Shown: positions 6,896-15,643 of the stretch, piece by piece
How the letters are laid out: every line of letters begins with the position of its first letter
How positions within the stretch are numbered: position 1 is the stretch's first letter
Virus record (IMG/VR): IMGVR_UViG_3300005295_000038
Location: 1 to 40,739 of that record
DNA: 40,739 nucleotides
From: a virus
Direction: 5' to 3' (one strand)
Made by a program: the position numbers and the translations under genes
The notes under the pieces: model-generated
Database searches by the model: none
What the model was told of the DNA's origin: nothing
The model's input: the letters and a program-made list of their open reading frames with translations, nothing else

Positions 6896-8635
6896 CTACG
6901 GGGCGTCGATGCAGTCGATGTTGTGCGCACCGGTGGTACCGGCGACACAGCCCGTCACCGTGTACAGACGCTGACCCGGGCACGGGTAGATGGGCGCGAA
7001 GCCCTCCTCCGCGAACAGGCTCGTGAACTGGTTCGTAGCGAGAGACGCGGCGTCGTACACGTTCGTGAGGGTGACGACGTCCTGGCGGGCGATCTGCACC
7101 GAGCCGGCCGGGTAGGCCAGGAAAGACACCGTGTTCGGGAGCGCCAGCATGAACGGGGCTGCCGCGTCGCCGCCGGGGAACGCCGGGTTCAGCGCGCCGC
7201 CGGTGATGAGACCGTCCTGCCACCCGCGCACGAACTGCACGCGGACGTTGAGGACCGAGAACAGGGACGCGATGTAGCTGTCGGAGACGGAGAGGAGGTT
7301 GCCGGTGTCGCCCGTACGGCGGCGCAGATCGGAGCGGACCTGCTCGAGCACCCAGTGCGGGAGGACGACCTCCACCGTGGCGTCCCACGCCATGTGGAAC
7401 CGGTAGCGGATGTCCTCGGCGGCCAGGCCCACGCCGGAGAGGAGTGCCGCGGTGAACGAGTCGGTGCCGTCCGGGTCGACCGGGGTGACGACGGTGGCCG
7501 CACCCGCGCGGGCGATGATGTCCGCGATGATGATGCGGTTCATCTCCGCTTCGTGGGCGGCGCGCAGGCCGTTCTCCCACGCGTCGACGACCTCCGGGTA
7601 GCCCGCGGCCTGGAGGAAGCTGACACGGATGCAGAGCGCCATCACGTCCAGGCGCCGGTTCTCGAACGTGGGGCACGGGATGACGGAGCACGTCTTGGCC
7701 GTGTCCGCGAGGACCTGAGCCTCGCTGAGGAAGTTCGATCCGCCACCGGCCGCCACCGCGTTCGCGTAGATGGTGGGGAAGTCCGGGTCGTCCGTGTAGT
7801 TGATGCCGCCGCGCGTGACCGTGACGGTGGGCGCGTCGAGGAAACCGACGTTCCCGGACCAGTTGTTGCAGAGGTCGTAATCGTTCTGCGACGGGGCACA
7901 CCAGCCGGCGGCCGCGGTGAGGGACGCACCCTGGTCGATGGAGTGCTGCCACGACTTGGCCAGGTTGCCGCCGTGGAGGTGCCGCTCCCGGCGCAGGTCC
8001 CGGAGGATGCGCTGCGTTTCCTGGCCGTCGAGGGTGTCGACGATCTGGTCATCGCGGCGGGTGCGCTTGAACTGCGCCATCGTCTGGCGCTGACCCGGGG
8101 CCCCGCGGAGGCCGAAGCTCTGCGCGTTCTTGATGAGCGCCAGGCCGACCGTGTTGTTGCCGTTGAAGGTGTCGCCCGCGCGCATGCCGAGGAGCCCGGC
8201 CGCGGTGGTCGACAGCTCGGCGCGCACGACGTCGGTGGTCTCGGCCGCCGTCATCGGGGGCGCCTGTACGGCCATCTGAGCCACGCTGGGGACCGCGACG
8301 GGCGCGGGGGCCGCCGGGGTCTCCGCAGAGGCCTCAGGGGCCGCCACGGGGACGGGAGCCGGGATCTCCGGGAGGTCGGCGAGGGAGCCGAACACGTCGC
8401 GGTGCGCCTGCGCCTGTGTGGCGCGCTCGGCACGTGCGGCCGCTTCCGCCTGGATGCCGGTCGCGCGGGCGGCAAGCTCACTGAGCTCCTCGGCCTCGCC
8501 GGCGGCGAACTCGGCCTTGCCAGCGAGTTCGGCGCCCCGCTCCTTGACGCGGGTGAACTCGGCCGCGAGGGCCGCGTCGTCGAGCGTGGCCGGGTCGAAT
8601 GTGACCGGGACCTCGGGGGTGATGTCGTCTGCCAT
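6896..8635 (-). CDS. Major capsid protein (HK97-like) with N-terminal scaffold-like region
   Basis: A 579-aa protein. The first ~110 residues are charged helix (AALAAEFTRVKERGAELAGKAEFAAGEAEEL), then an Ala/Pro linker. This is consistent with a scaffolding delta domain removed by the capsid protease. The body (from ~120) has the expected capsid layout, including ENRRLDVMALCIRVSFLQAAGYPEVVDAWENGL and a C-terminal segment around VSFLAYPAGSVQIARQDVV. It contains 8 Cys. It follows the protease gene but is separated from it by a T-tract terminator and a 280-nt leader. SD AGAGGAA lies 8 nt before ATG 8635. Assigned from gene order, size and architecture. Confidence 0.8.
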   Translation of the reverse strand: MADDITPEVPVTFDPATLDDAALAAEFTRVKERGAELAGKAEFAAGEAEELSELAARATGIQAEAAARAERATQAQAHRDVFGSLADLPEIPAPVPVAAPEASAETPAAPAPVAVPSVAQMAVQAPPMTAAETTDVVRAELSTTAAGLLGMRAGDTFNGNNTVGLALIKNAQSFGLRGAPGQRQTMAQFKRTRRDDQIVDTLDGQETQRILRDLRRERHLHGGNLAKSWQHSIDQGASLTAAAGWCAPSQNDYDLCNNWSGNVGFLDAPTVTVTRGGINYTDDPDFPTIYANAVAAGGGSNFLSEAQVLADTAKTCSVIPCPTFENRRLDVMALCIRVSFLQAAGYPEVVDAWENGLRAAHEAEMNRIIIADIIARAGAATVVTPVDPDGTDSFTAALLSGVGLAAEDIRYRFHMAWDATVEVVLPHWVLEQVRSDLRRRTGDTGNLLSVSDSYIASLFSVLNVRVQFVRGWQDGLITGGALNPAFPGGDAAAPFMLALPNTVSFLAYPAGSVQIARQDVVTLTNVYDAASLATNQFTSLFAEEGFAPIYPCPGQRLYTVTGCVAGTTGAHNIDCIDAP

Positions 8636-8754
8636 GGCTGGTTCCTCTCATGCGGCAGGGACGGGTAAGGGACACCATCGCTGCGGCACGGCTCTCAGCT
8701 CAGCTACCACGGCTCGAGGCCAGGGTACGGCACCGGGGGCCCGGGACCGAGGCT

Positions 8755-8894
8755 TGGAGGTAAGGAGGTGACTGGAGGTATAGCTACCACCCTGCGTCTC
8801 TACGCGCGCGTGTCTCGCATGCGCGTAACCAAGAGAGGTTCCCCCACACAGGGGGGGTAGTAGCGTTACCTCCACTTACCTCCATACCTCCGTT
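8755..8894 (-). repeat. GGAGGTA-bounded dispersed repeat, copy A (intergenic)
   Basis: Read on the minus strand, this 140-nt element aligns end to end with 26574-26712 on the plus strand. The first 47 positions differ at one base. The middle ~45 are diverged, and about three quarters of the last 48 match. The ends carry inverted copies of TGGAGGTAAG, with several extra GGAGGT / ACCTCC units. Both copies lie in the sense direction of the surrounding genes. Confidence 0.85.
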
Positions 8895-8915
8895 TTCGAG
8901 GGCGTTACGCCACGG

Positions 8916-8942
8916 AAAAGCCCCGCACACGGCGTACGGGGC
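8916..8942 (-). terminator. Rho-independent terminator after the protease operon
   Basis: On the minus strand GCCCCG...CGGGGC (11-nt loop, 8920-8942) is followed by TTTT (8919-8916). It lies 18 nt beyond the stop of the 57-aa gene and would end the terminase-portal-protease transcript before the capsid gene. Confidence 0.7.
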
Positions 8943-8959
8943 CTATGTCCGAAGCGCGT

Positions 8960-9133
8960 CTACTTGGTGAGCTTCGGCACCACCTGACGGGTACCACCCA
9001 TAGGCGCCCTCTGTATCTTGATGCGCGCTTCACCCAGGGTTGCCACCCTCTCGGTCGATCCGTCGTGCTTGTACGTGATCAGGTACTCCGAGTTGGCAGG
9101 CTTCGCACCCCCGCCACACGACCCACACGCCAT
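8960..9133 (-). CDS. Small Cys/Gly-start head-region protein
   Basis: A 57-aa basic protein, MACGSCGGGAKPANSEYLITY, then an HDGSTERVATLGEARIKIQ segment. ATG 9133 overlaps the protease stop as TGATG, so it is translationally coupled. Small proteins with a CGxCGGG start and a 'Y.v...dG....f.t..eA' pattern occur in actinophage head operons between protease and capsid genes. The role is unknown. The two N-terminal cysteines could bind metal or cross-link. Confidence 0.65.
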   Translation of the reverse strand: MACGSCGGGAKPANSEYLITYKHDGSTERVATLGEARIKIQRAPMGGTRQVVPKLTK

Positions 9134-10620
9134 CACTCTGCTCCCTTCTGCGCCCACGCCCATCGCGCACGCGCGGTCTCACCGGCCGCCGGAGGTGTCT
9201 CCGCGGCTACCTCCGTTGCCTCCACAGGGGTCATACCCGCAGACGCGATCAGCGTGCGCTGCTGCTCCATGGAGAACGCCACCCTCGCCCGCGGCACCGG
9301 GAACCCCGGCGTGTTCACGCTGCACACCGCGATCAGCTCCAGGCTCCCGCCGATCCGGCGCCAGTCCCCGGACACCGGCGACGACATGAACGTCTGCCGC
9401 GCCTGCGCGCTTGCGCCCGGGAGGACCCAGCCGGCCACCCAGATGCCGTGCTCGTCCTCGCCCGCTACGACCCTGGCCACAGCCGCACCCGGATCGTCGT
9501 AGTGGCTCTGAGCCGCCTGGAAAGCGAGTTGCGGGTCAGCGTGCCGCGGCCCCGCCACGAGCGTCCCCACCGGGAGTACGGTCCCGTCCTGGGTCTGCTG
9601 CTCCGCCACGTGGAAGTACGCATACCCCGAGGCGCTGAACGGGGCGGTCACACAGCCCGGGAGCCCGACGTGGCACGTCTCCCACCCAGCAATGTGCCCG
9701 AACACGCGGCCCGTGTCCGACACCGTGATCGGTGTGAGCCGGTCCAGGTCCGGGCGCAGGAACCAGTCCTGCGGGGGCAGCGCTTCGGGGCGCGCCGAAG
9801 CGGCCAGGGCGAACGGTGCCTCCCGGTCCATGCGCTCGTACAGGCCACGCAGCACGCTTTTCATGCCGTCCGCATCGGCCGGCGCCTTGCCCGTCCGCGC
9901 ACCCTGCACAGCCGCCGCCGCCGCGAACACGCCCCTCGGGATGATGGTCAGCGTCCCGTCGACCACATCAGCGATCCCGAACCCGTACGCGCCCCGTGTC
10001 TCCGGATTGGCCTCGTCGTCCTTGCGCAGGAACGCGCGCGCGTACTTCGACCACGAGACGTTGTCGGGGCCGCCGGCCCACGCGAACACCCGGTCCGCCG
10101 CCCCGCTCCCGTCCCAGGCGTGCCCGGGATCGGCGATGGGCATGTCGGACCAGCCTGACGAGCGTACGGACGCCATCAGCATGGGCATGTCGTCCATGGG
10201 GTGGGCGGGCATCGGATCCAGCGTCAGGGATACATCGGCGAACGCAGGGATCGCTACCAGCGTCGCCCCCGCCACGCGCCATCGGGTGATGACGATGCGG
10301 TCCTGATCGTCCACCGTGTATTCGATGTCGTCCAGGTCCACGGAGGGGCCGACCACACCGGCCTCGATCTGCTCCACAGCCGCGGCGGGCGCTGAATCCA
10401 GCATCGACCCCATCGCTGTGACCATGCCGTCCCCGATGGACAGGGATTCGATGCGTGCCACGATCATGGCGCCCCCGTGCCCGTCGTCCGTCGCGGGCTG
10501 CCACATCATCGGCAGGGGCAGGCCACGCGACGAACCCCCGCCCGGGGCGATGATGCGCCCGTCCCCCGTCGGTACGCCGAGACGGGCCAGTACGGCGCTC
10601 CAGGTGCGGGTCTCAGCCAT
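9133..10620 (-). CDS. Capsid maturation protease (S78-like, three-part)
   Basis: A 495-aa protein. Residues ~1-140 look like the prohead-protease core, ending in the typical WRVAGATLVAIPAFADVSL. Residues ~165-270 (YARAFLRKDDEANPETRGAY; GTLTIIPRGVFAAAAAVQ) match the accessory segment often joined to this protease in actinophages. The C-terminal ~200 (HIAGWETCHVG; SGDWRRIGGSLELIAVCSVN; PGFPVPR) is a third module that also occurs in these proteins. It would cut scaffold domains from capsid subunits. I did not identify the catalytic triad with certainty. The start overlaps the 55-aa gene by 8 nt. A GGAGGTA-rich patch lies near 9200-9225. Confidence 0.75.
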   Translation of the reverse strand: MAETRTWSAVLARLGVPTGDGRIIAPGGGSSRGLPLPMMWQPATDDGHGGAMIVARIESLSIGDGMVTAMGSMLDSAPAAAVEQIEAGVVGPSVDLDDIEYTVDDQDRIVITRWRVAGATLVAIPAFADVSLTLDPMPAHPMDDMPMLMASVRSSGWSDMPIADPGHAWDGSGAADRVFAWAGGPDNVSWSKYARAFLRKDDEANPETRGAYGFGIADVVDGTLTIIPRGVFAAAAAVQGARTGKAPADADGMKSVLRGLYERMDREAPFALAASARPEALPPQDWFLRPDLDRLTPITVSDTGRVFGHIAGWETCHVGLPGCVTAPFSASGYAYFHVAEQQTQDGTVLPVGTLVAGPRHADPQLAFQAAQSHYDDPGAAVARVVAGEDEHGIWVAGWVLPGASAQARQTFMSSPVSGDWRRIGGSLELIAVCSVNTPGFPVPRARVAFSMEQQRTLIASAGMTPVEATEVAAETPPAAGETARARWAWAQKGAE

Positions 10621-10780
10621 CGAGCTCGTCCCCCTTCAAGACGCTGTACCAGAGCGCCCCGTCCGCCCCGCTGACGACGCCGGTGACGTACAGGTCCAGG
10701 AGCTCGGAGGCTGTGGCCGGTTCGGGCATGGGGGCCATGTAGAGCGCCCACCACTCGCTGAACTTTTCTCGGTCGCTCAT
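10613..10780 (-). CDS. Small head-operon protein, 55 aa
   Basis: This short gene fills the only gap between the MuF-like and protease genes. It encodes MSDREKFSEWWALYMAPMPE, then ATASELLDLYVTG and a C-terminal YSVLKGDELDG. ATG 10780 overlaps the MuF stop (TGATG), and its end overlaps the protease start by 8 nt. Both overlaps match the style of this operon. Acidic and probably helical, it has no family I recognise. The fit between two coupled genes is the main evidence. Confidence 0.65.
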   Translation of the reverse strand: MSDREKFSEWWALYMAPMPEPATASELLDLYVTGVVSGADGALWYSVLKGDELDG

Positions 10781-11577
10781 CAGGGGTTCTGCCTTTCTGT
10801 CCAGTCGATCGTCTCACCCAGTACGACGGGGAGCATGGTGCACCGGCAGTTGATGACTTCGCCGGCGGGGCCGCGCGGGTCTCCGGGGAAGAGGAGGGTG
10901 CTGCTGCCGACTCGGAAGGGCTCGGACAGCAGTGTGCGCTGCTTGTCGGCGGCCGTGTGGGTGGGCCGTGTGCGTGCGTCCTCGGTGGCGATCCACTGCT
11001 TGAACGGGGCGGGGTCTCCGCGTTGTTCTGCCTCGAGTTGTGCCCCGCGGTAGACACCTGCGTTGACGGCGCCGAGGGTTTCGGTTCGGGCTACGGTGCG
11101 GGCACGGTTGCGCCAGTACGGCGTTGCTGACGCTGTGAGTACCTCTTGGACACTGCGTGTGACGTCGTCGAGGCTGATTCCGTCCGTTATGCCGCGTTCG
11201 ATCTCACGGACGATGAGCGCGTACACCTCGTCGGGGGTGTTGCTCATCCGGTTGCCAGCCGCGTTCAGGTAGGTGGACGTCCACGGGTCGGTGGGCGGGT
11301 CCCCGGCCCGGGTGACGCGCCGCCACGCGCCCGCGAGCACGCCCCCGACCTCGGGGAGGACTTCGGTGTCGACCTGCTCGGTCCAAAACGGGGTGTGGTC
11401 GGAGACGCGTGCGGGGTCGACGCCTCCGCCCTGGGTGACGGCGGGGCGGACACGATCGAGGAACCGGGTGAGGGAGCGGTACCAGGTGTTGCCGATGCGC
11501 TGCTCGCCCTCACGGATGAACGTCTGCGCGCGCAGCCGCTGGGGCAGGTGCGGGTCCTCGCCGATGGGCGTGGTCAC
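10780..11577 (-). CDS. MuF-like head morphogenesis protein
   Basis: A 265-aa protein. The C-terminal ~110 residues show the MuF pattern: ARTVARTETLGAVNAG, then KQWIATEDARTRPTHTAADKQ, then GEVINCRCTMLPVV. MuF-type proteins are minor head proteins that enter the procapsid with the portal. The N-terminal half is helical, with a SLTRFLDRVRPAV segment. GTG 11577 overlaps the portal stop as GTGA. Position directly after portal is canonical. Confidence 0.85.
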   Translation of the reverse strand: MTTPIGEDPHLPQRLRAQTFIREGEQRIGNTWYRSLTRFLDRVRPAVTQGGGVDPARVSDHTPFWTEQVDTEVLPEVGGVLAGAWRRVTRAGDPPTDPWTSTYLNAAGNRMSNTPDEVYALIVREIERGITDGISLDDVTRSVQEVLTASATPYWRNRARTVARTETLGAVNAGVYRGAQLEAEQRGDPAPFKQWIATEDARTRPTHTAADKQRTLLSEPFRVGSSTLLFPGDPRGPAGEVINCRCTMLPVVLGETIDWTERQNP

Positions 11578-13406
11578 ATCAGCTCCCGCAGCGCCCAGGT
11601 CAGCTCACGGCGGTTGTACGCGGCGCGGGCCCGCAGCACGCCGTAGACGTAGCTGGACACGGCACTGTGGAGCCGCTCGCCGTCCACGCCCAGGGCCTCG
11701 CCCGCCTTGTCCGTGAACTGGAATGACCCCTCCATCAGGGCGTGCACGCGGTCGGGGGTGCGTTCGTACGGGATCTGACGGTACAACTCCTCCTTGGACG
11801 TGCTCTTGAACTGCCCCCGGTTCTGGTTCGTGAGCAGCCGCCCGCCCGCCCGCGACAGTGCGTCGTAGACGATGAGCTCGGCGGCCGCAATGAGCCCGTC
11901 GGGTACGGAGTCGTCGGGCCGGTCCGTCTGTGTGCCCGGGAGTGCGTTGGGCGCCGGGGCGGGCTCGGGTGCCTCGAGTTCGCCTGCGGGTGTGACGGTG
12001 GCGTCGACTCCGGCGGCGACGGGTGCGGGGGTGATGCCGAGTCCCATGGCTTCGGCCACGGCGGGGTCGGCGAGGAGTGTGGGGGCGACGGAGACGAGCT
12101 TTTCCAGGAGCCGGCGGGTGCGCTCCTCCGGGGCGGGCATGGCGTCGATGCTGACGCCGTTCTCGGTGAGGAAGTACTCGTCGGAGATGAGGATCTTGTC
12201 GTAGAGGGATTCGAGGGTTTCGGAGTCGTCGGGGCGGGCGACGATGGCGGTCGTGTCCCACGCGAGTTCGTACGTGGCCGCCTGGTCCGCGCTCATGCCC
12301 ATGGTGATGAGTGCGGGGCGGTACCAATACTCGGTGAGGACGTCGCCGATGGCCTTGAGGAGCGGCTCAATGAAGATCTTGTAGGTGGATTCCTCGACCT
12401 GCCAGGCGGTCCAGTGGTTCGCCTCGCCCTGCGTGCCTTCGGCGACGTCGCGGGGCATGTCGAGGGCGGCCGCAAGACGCTTCAGCGCATCCTGGCGCAG
12501 TTCGATGACCTGTCCGTCGAGCGTGGTGGAGAGATCATAGTGGGCGAACGCGCCACCGTTGGCGATGATCTCCGCGGGCGCGGTGAACAGGACGGGAACC
12601 TGTGCGGCGGCCTGGCCGGGGTCCCGGATGCCGGTCTCGGCGGCGAGGAGGAGCGTGTCGGCGAGGGATGCGGCGGATGTGTCGTGGTCGCCGTGCGGGA
12701 AGTCGACCTCCTCGGCGAGGGCGGCGAGCCCGTTCATGGCGATGCGGGAGTCGAGGCGCGCGGCGAGGTTCTGTGTCGCCTTTTCGACCTCGCGGCATTC
12801 GACGAGTGCGGGGCGCATGGCGGAGTCGGGCTTGGCCTGGTCGAACGGGTGGGGGGACCAGGAGCGGACGAGGAGGCTGTTCGCATCAAGGGCGGTCTCT
12901 GCGCCGGTCATCGGATCGCAGTAGACCCAGGCGGCGCCCTTGGCCCTCACCTTCTGGCCGGACAGCACGAACCAGTCGTCGGGTTTGCCCTGGCCACGGG
13001 GGCGGACGATGACCCAGTACTCGCCGACGCACTGCCAGCATAGGGCTGCGCTGCGCAGGAGTCCGGAGCGCTTGGAGGGGCCGCCGAGGACCTGCATGGC
13101 GGCCGCGTTCGCGGTGGCGTTGTCGGTGGGCCCGGTGGGCTTGCCCGTGTCGGGGTCCAGCTCGGAGGCGTAGAGGTCGGCCTGCGAGACGGCGTTGGCG
13201 ATCCACACCATGGGGGCCCGAACCTCGCCGATGACGTCGAAGTAGTAGGCGGCGTCGTTTTGCCACTGCTCCGTTGTGGACTGCTTCTGGGTGCGGCTGA
13301 TCTGCCGGACCTGCGGCCCGTTCAGCGGCATGGCGGCCGCGAGTACGGTCTTGGCCGGCTGGGGTGTGTCCGGGCCGGTACCGCGCAGCCTGTCAAGGAT
13401 GCCCAC
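11574..13406 (-). CDS. Portal protein
   Basis: A 610-aa protein located between TerL/DUF1360-like and MuF genes. Portal-like landmarks are the WQNDAAYYFDVIGEVRAPMVW N-terminal region, VLGGPSKRSGLLRSA, and a central MPRDVAEGTQGEANHWTAWQVEESTYKIFIEPLLK. The last corresponds to the helix and crown region of the SPP1/HK97-type portals of actinophages. It forms the dodecameric DNA entry ring. The C-terminal ~150 residues add a Pro/Ala linker and a helical tail (LYRQIPYERTPDRVHALM). It starts with GTG 13406, sharing a base with the TAG of the upstream gene. Confidence 0.85.
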   Translation of the reverse strand: MGILDRLRGTGPDTPQPAKTVLAAAMPLNGPQVRQISRTQKQSTTEQWQNDAAYYFDVIGEVRAPMVWIANAVSQADLYASELDPDTGKPTGPTDNATANAAAMQVLGGPSKRSGLLRSAALCWQCVGEYWVIVRPRGQGKPDDWFVLSGQKVRAKGAAWVYCDPMTGAETALDANSLLVRSWSPHPFDQAKPDSAMRPALVECREVEKATQNLAARLDSRIAMNGLAALAEEVDFPHGDHDTSAASLADTLLLAAETGIRDPGQAAAQVPVLFTAPAEIIANGGAFAHYDLSTTLDGQVIELRQDALKRLAAALDMPRDVAEGTQGEANHWTAWQVEESTYKIFIEPLLKAIGDVLTEYWYRPALITMGMSADQAATYELAWDTTAIVARPDDSETLESLYDKILISDEYFLTENGVSIDAMPAPEERTRRLLEKLVSVAPTLLADPAVAEAMGLGITPAPVAAGVDATVTPAGELEAPEPAPAPNALPGTQTDRPDDSVPDGLIAAAELIVYDALSRAGGRLLTNQNRGQFKSTSKEELYRQIPYERTPDRVHALMEGSFQFTDKAGEALGVDGERLHSAVSSYVYGVLRARAAYNRRELTWALRELM

Positions 13407-13699
13407 TACTCCTCACCTTCCCTGGAGGCCAGGTGTCCGGCCGCCGAGCTGTATGCGAATGCGAGCGGGGCCGCCCACGTCCAGGACCATGCACCGATGC
13501 TTGCGCCGGTGAGCGCAGCGCCTGCGCCGACGTACACGGAGACACACCAATCGCAGGTGATGAGGTAGGCGAGGAGCCCGTGTTCGTCGAGCCTGTTGAG
13601 CGTCCACCGGCGGGGCGCGGCCGTGATGCGGTCCCGGGTGATGAGCCGGGTGACCCGGTGGGTGGCGAGTGCGCCGACGGCGAGGGTGATCAGGTCCAT
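13406..13699 (-). CDS. DUF1360-like small membrane protein
   Basis: A 97-aa protein with MDLITLAVGALATHRVTRLITRD at the N-terminus and a CDWCVSVYVG motif, followed by a hydrophobic stretch (residues ~57-85). The 'LAt.R.trLi..D' start and 'C.wCvsvwv' core are typical of DUF1360, a family often present near packaging genes of actinophages and in Bacillus. Two hydrophobic segments suggest membrane association. The function is unknown. SD GGAGG lies 4 nt before ATG 13699. Confidence 0.75.
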   Translation of the reverse strand: MDLITLAVGALATHRVTRLITRDRITAAPRRWTLNRLDEHGLLAYLITCDWCVSVYVGAGAALTGASIGAWSWTWAAPLAFAYSSAAGHLASREGEE

Positions 13700-13707
13700 G
13701 GTGCCTC

Positions 13708-15147
13708 CTATGATGCCGTGCGGCGTGCGGCCCGGTCACGTGCGGTCATGAGCGGGTGTACGACTCCGGCGCCCCGGCGCGCGGCCCCGTACGGGTTGTG
13801 GATGACGGACTCGGCCCGGTCGTGCTTCTTCATGAGGTGGGTGACGGCGTGGACCATGGCGTCAACCCGGTCGGGGCTGTTGTTGTCCTCCTCGGGGATC
13901 CACGTCGTGAGTTGGTCCTCGAGCTCGGGGAACGAGCCGACGTGGCAGACGCGTGCCTGTTCGTAGCGCATGGCGACGGGCTGCGCGCGCAGGCGCTTGC
14001 CCTGGGAGGCGTTGACGCGGCGCAGGGGCGGGTTGGAGCCGTCTGTGCGCAGCTCCTTCCATACGGCCTTGAGGACGTGCTCGATCCAGTCCTTGCCGCC
14101 GTTGTCCTCGACGACGAGGAGGGAGGCGCCCCACGTCTCCAGGAGCCCCCATGCGCGGCGGGCGGCCCGGTCCGGGGACAGTTTCTCGGACGCGTCGGCG
14201 AGGATGTAGTTCTTGCCGTCGGTCCCGCGGCCGGCGACGACGAGCCCGGTTTCATCTCCGGCGCCGGTGCCGGCGGGGTCCATGCCGACGACGATGTTGA
14301 CGAGCTCGGGTGCCTCTTGGACACGGCTTCCGTCGATGTGTCGGCGGGCGACGAGTGCACCGGGGAGGTCCTCGAGGACTTCGGCGTCGAGTTCCTGGCG
14401 GCCGAGCGTGGTGCCCTCGTATTTGGCGATGACCGCGCGCCGGAAGGTGGGGGCGAGGTTGTCGAGGTTGTCGTACGTGGACCCGCGGACGACGGCGGTC
14501 ATCGGGTCCTTGAGGAGCGCCTTGATGAGGGGGAGCGGCCGGGGTGTGGTGGTGACACAGATCTGGGGGTGCTCGCCGAGACGCATGCCGAGCTGGGCCA
14601 TGTCCCATGCGTGCTGGAGGTAGCGCCAGGCGGCAAGCTCGTCGAACCAACCGTAGTGGTGCTGTGGGCCTCGCAGACGGTCGGGCTCGTCTGCGGAGTA
14701 GCACATCTGGATGGCGCCGTTGGGGTAGGTGAGGCGCCTTTTCGAGGGCTCGTATACGGGCCGGAAGAGGGCGGGGGCGCACGCGAGGATGCCGGACTCG
14801 CCCTGGACGATGATGTCCCGGGTGTCGGCAGCGGTCGCACCGATGAGGGCCCCGCGTTCCTGGGTGCGCGCCTTTTCGAGGGCCCACTCGGCGCCGAGGC
14901 GGGTCTTGCCGAATCCGCGGCCGGCGAGGGCCAGCCAGACGTCGAACTCCCAGTCGGGGGCAAGCTGGGAGGCGCGCGCGTGGGCGCCCATGCGACCGGG
15001 GTGCGGCCGCCCGTCGCAATCCGGGCGGCCACAGCGCCACGGTACCTTACCGGCCTCGCGCTCCTGGACGGTCTGCTCGAGGGCGATTTCGAGCCGGGCC
15101 AGGTCCGCCGGCGACAGCCCCGCGAGTTCGGCCCGGCTGATCTTCAC
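13708..15147 (-). CDS. terL: Terminase large subunit (ATPase-nuclease)
   Basis: A 479-aa protein that drives DNA packaging. ATPase: Walker A LAGRGFGKT at ~74-82, Walker B WFDE at ~167-170, and a TTTPRPL coupling-type motif at ~199. Nuclease: GMDPAGTG with D290, VVEDNGGKDW, and DRVDAMVHA near the C-terminus, the three acidic positions of the RNase H-like fold. A CGRPDC segment at ~39-44 may bind metal. Start GTG 15147 overlaps the TerS stop (GTGA); sequence upstream of it in the same frame is shadow. Length is normal for HK97-type large terminases. Confidence 0.92.
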   Translation of the reverse strand: MKISRAELAGLSPADLARLEIALEQTVQEREAGKVPWRCGRPDCDGRPHPGRMGAHARASQLAPDWEFDVWLALAGRGFGKTRLGAEWALEKARTQERGALIGATAADTRDIIVQGESGILACAPALFRPVYEPSKRRLTYPNGAIQMCYSADEPDRLRGPQHHYGWFDELAAWRYLQHAWDMAQLGMRLGEHPQICVTTTPRPLPLIKALLKDPMTAVVRGSTYDNLDNLAPTFRRAVIAKYEGTTLGRQELDAEVLEDLPGALVARRHIDGSRVQEAPELVNIVVGMDPAGTGAGDETGLVVAGRGTDGKNYILADASEKLSPDRAARRAWGLLETWGASLLVVEDNGGKDWIEHVLKAVWKELRTDGSNPPLRRVNASQGKRLRAQPVAMRYEQARVCHVGSFPELEDQLTTWIPEEDNNSPDRVDAMVHAVTHLMKKHDRAESVIHNPYGAARRGAGVVHPLMTARDRAARRTAS

Positions 15148-15632
15148 CCGGTGGACTCCTTGTCCAGTCGCTCGAGGAGCTGTTCGATGCGGGTGACGCC
15201 TTCGGACTGCCTTGTCATCGCCTTGTCGCCGGCCAGGATGCTGTTCTGCTCGACGCGGGCCATGACCTCTACTGCGCGGGACCACATGGCCGTCGGGTCC
15301 ATGCCCTTGGCGATGAACACGTCGAGGCGGGTGTCGAGGAGCCCGCGCAGTTTGTCCATGAGTGCCAGGTTCTTGTCCCGGATCCGGGCAAGCTCGTGGA
15401 CGGCGCCATCGAGGTGCGCGGTGACCGTGTAGGAGTCGTAGGCGGCGGACCGCTCAACCCAGTTGTACTCGATCGACCACCGTTTCAGCATGGAGGCCGA
15501 CCTGCCGCACTCGGCGGCCGCGCGCGCGATGGTGCGGTCCTTGCCGAGATGGAGGTAGGCCTTGAATGCGTCGTAGGCGCCGGAGCGCTCTCCCTCGCCG
15601 TCTTGCCGCACCCAGGGCTGTTCGTTCGCCAT
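15144..15632 (-). CDS. terS: Terminase small subunit
   Basis: A 162-aa protein. An N-terminal helix-turn-helix (AYDAFKAYLHLGKDRTIARA, then CGRSASMLKRWSIEYNW, about residues 20-60) is the DNA-recognition domain. A long helical oligomerisation region and a short C-terminus (RIEQLLERLDKE) that would contact TerL follow. SD GAGAGGAG lies 5 nt before ATG 15632. Recognition site (cos or pac) is not identifiable from the sequence but should lie nearby. Confidence 0.85.
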   Translation of the reverse strand: MANEQPWVRQDGEGERSGAYDAFKAYLHLGKDRTIARAAAECGRSASMLKRWSIEYNWVERSAAYDSYTVTAHLDGAVHELARIRDKNLALMDKLRGLLDTRLDVFIAKGMDPTAMWSRAVEVMARVEQNSILAGDKAMTRQSEGVTRIEQLLERLDKESTG

Positions 15633-15643
15633 GGTTGCTCCTC

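Larger units (their letters stand above)
8636..8959 (-). promoter_or_regulatory. 324-nt gap: capsid mRNA leader region with dispersed repeat
   Basis: No convincing gene is here. From the protease side it holds a T-tract terminator (8916-8942), one copy of the GGAGGTA-bounded repeat (8755-8894), then GC-rich sequence with short palindromes and the capsid SD. Because a terminator precedes it, the capsid gene should have its own promoter in this gap. I cannot pick a confident -35/-10; TACCCT near 8725 (minus) is only a weak candidate. A short minus-strand frame (8648-8875) covers the repeat but has an out-of-frame relationship with the coding copy and reads as relic sequence. Confidence 0.5.

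Noticed and set aside
13756-15432. Long plus-strand open frame opposite the large terminase
   Set aside because: It mirrors the terminase codons in a high-GC genome, is low-complexity Val/Gly/Asp/Arg in composition and has no SD. The minus frame carries clear ATPase and nuclease motifs.
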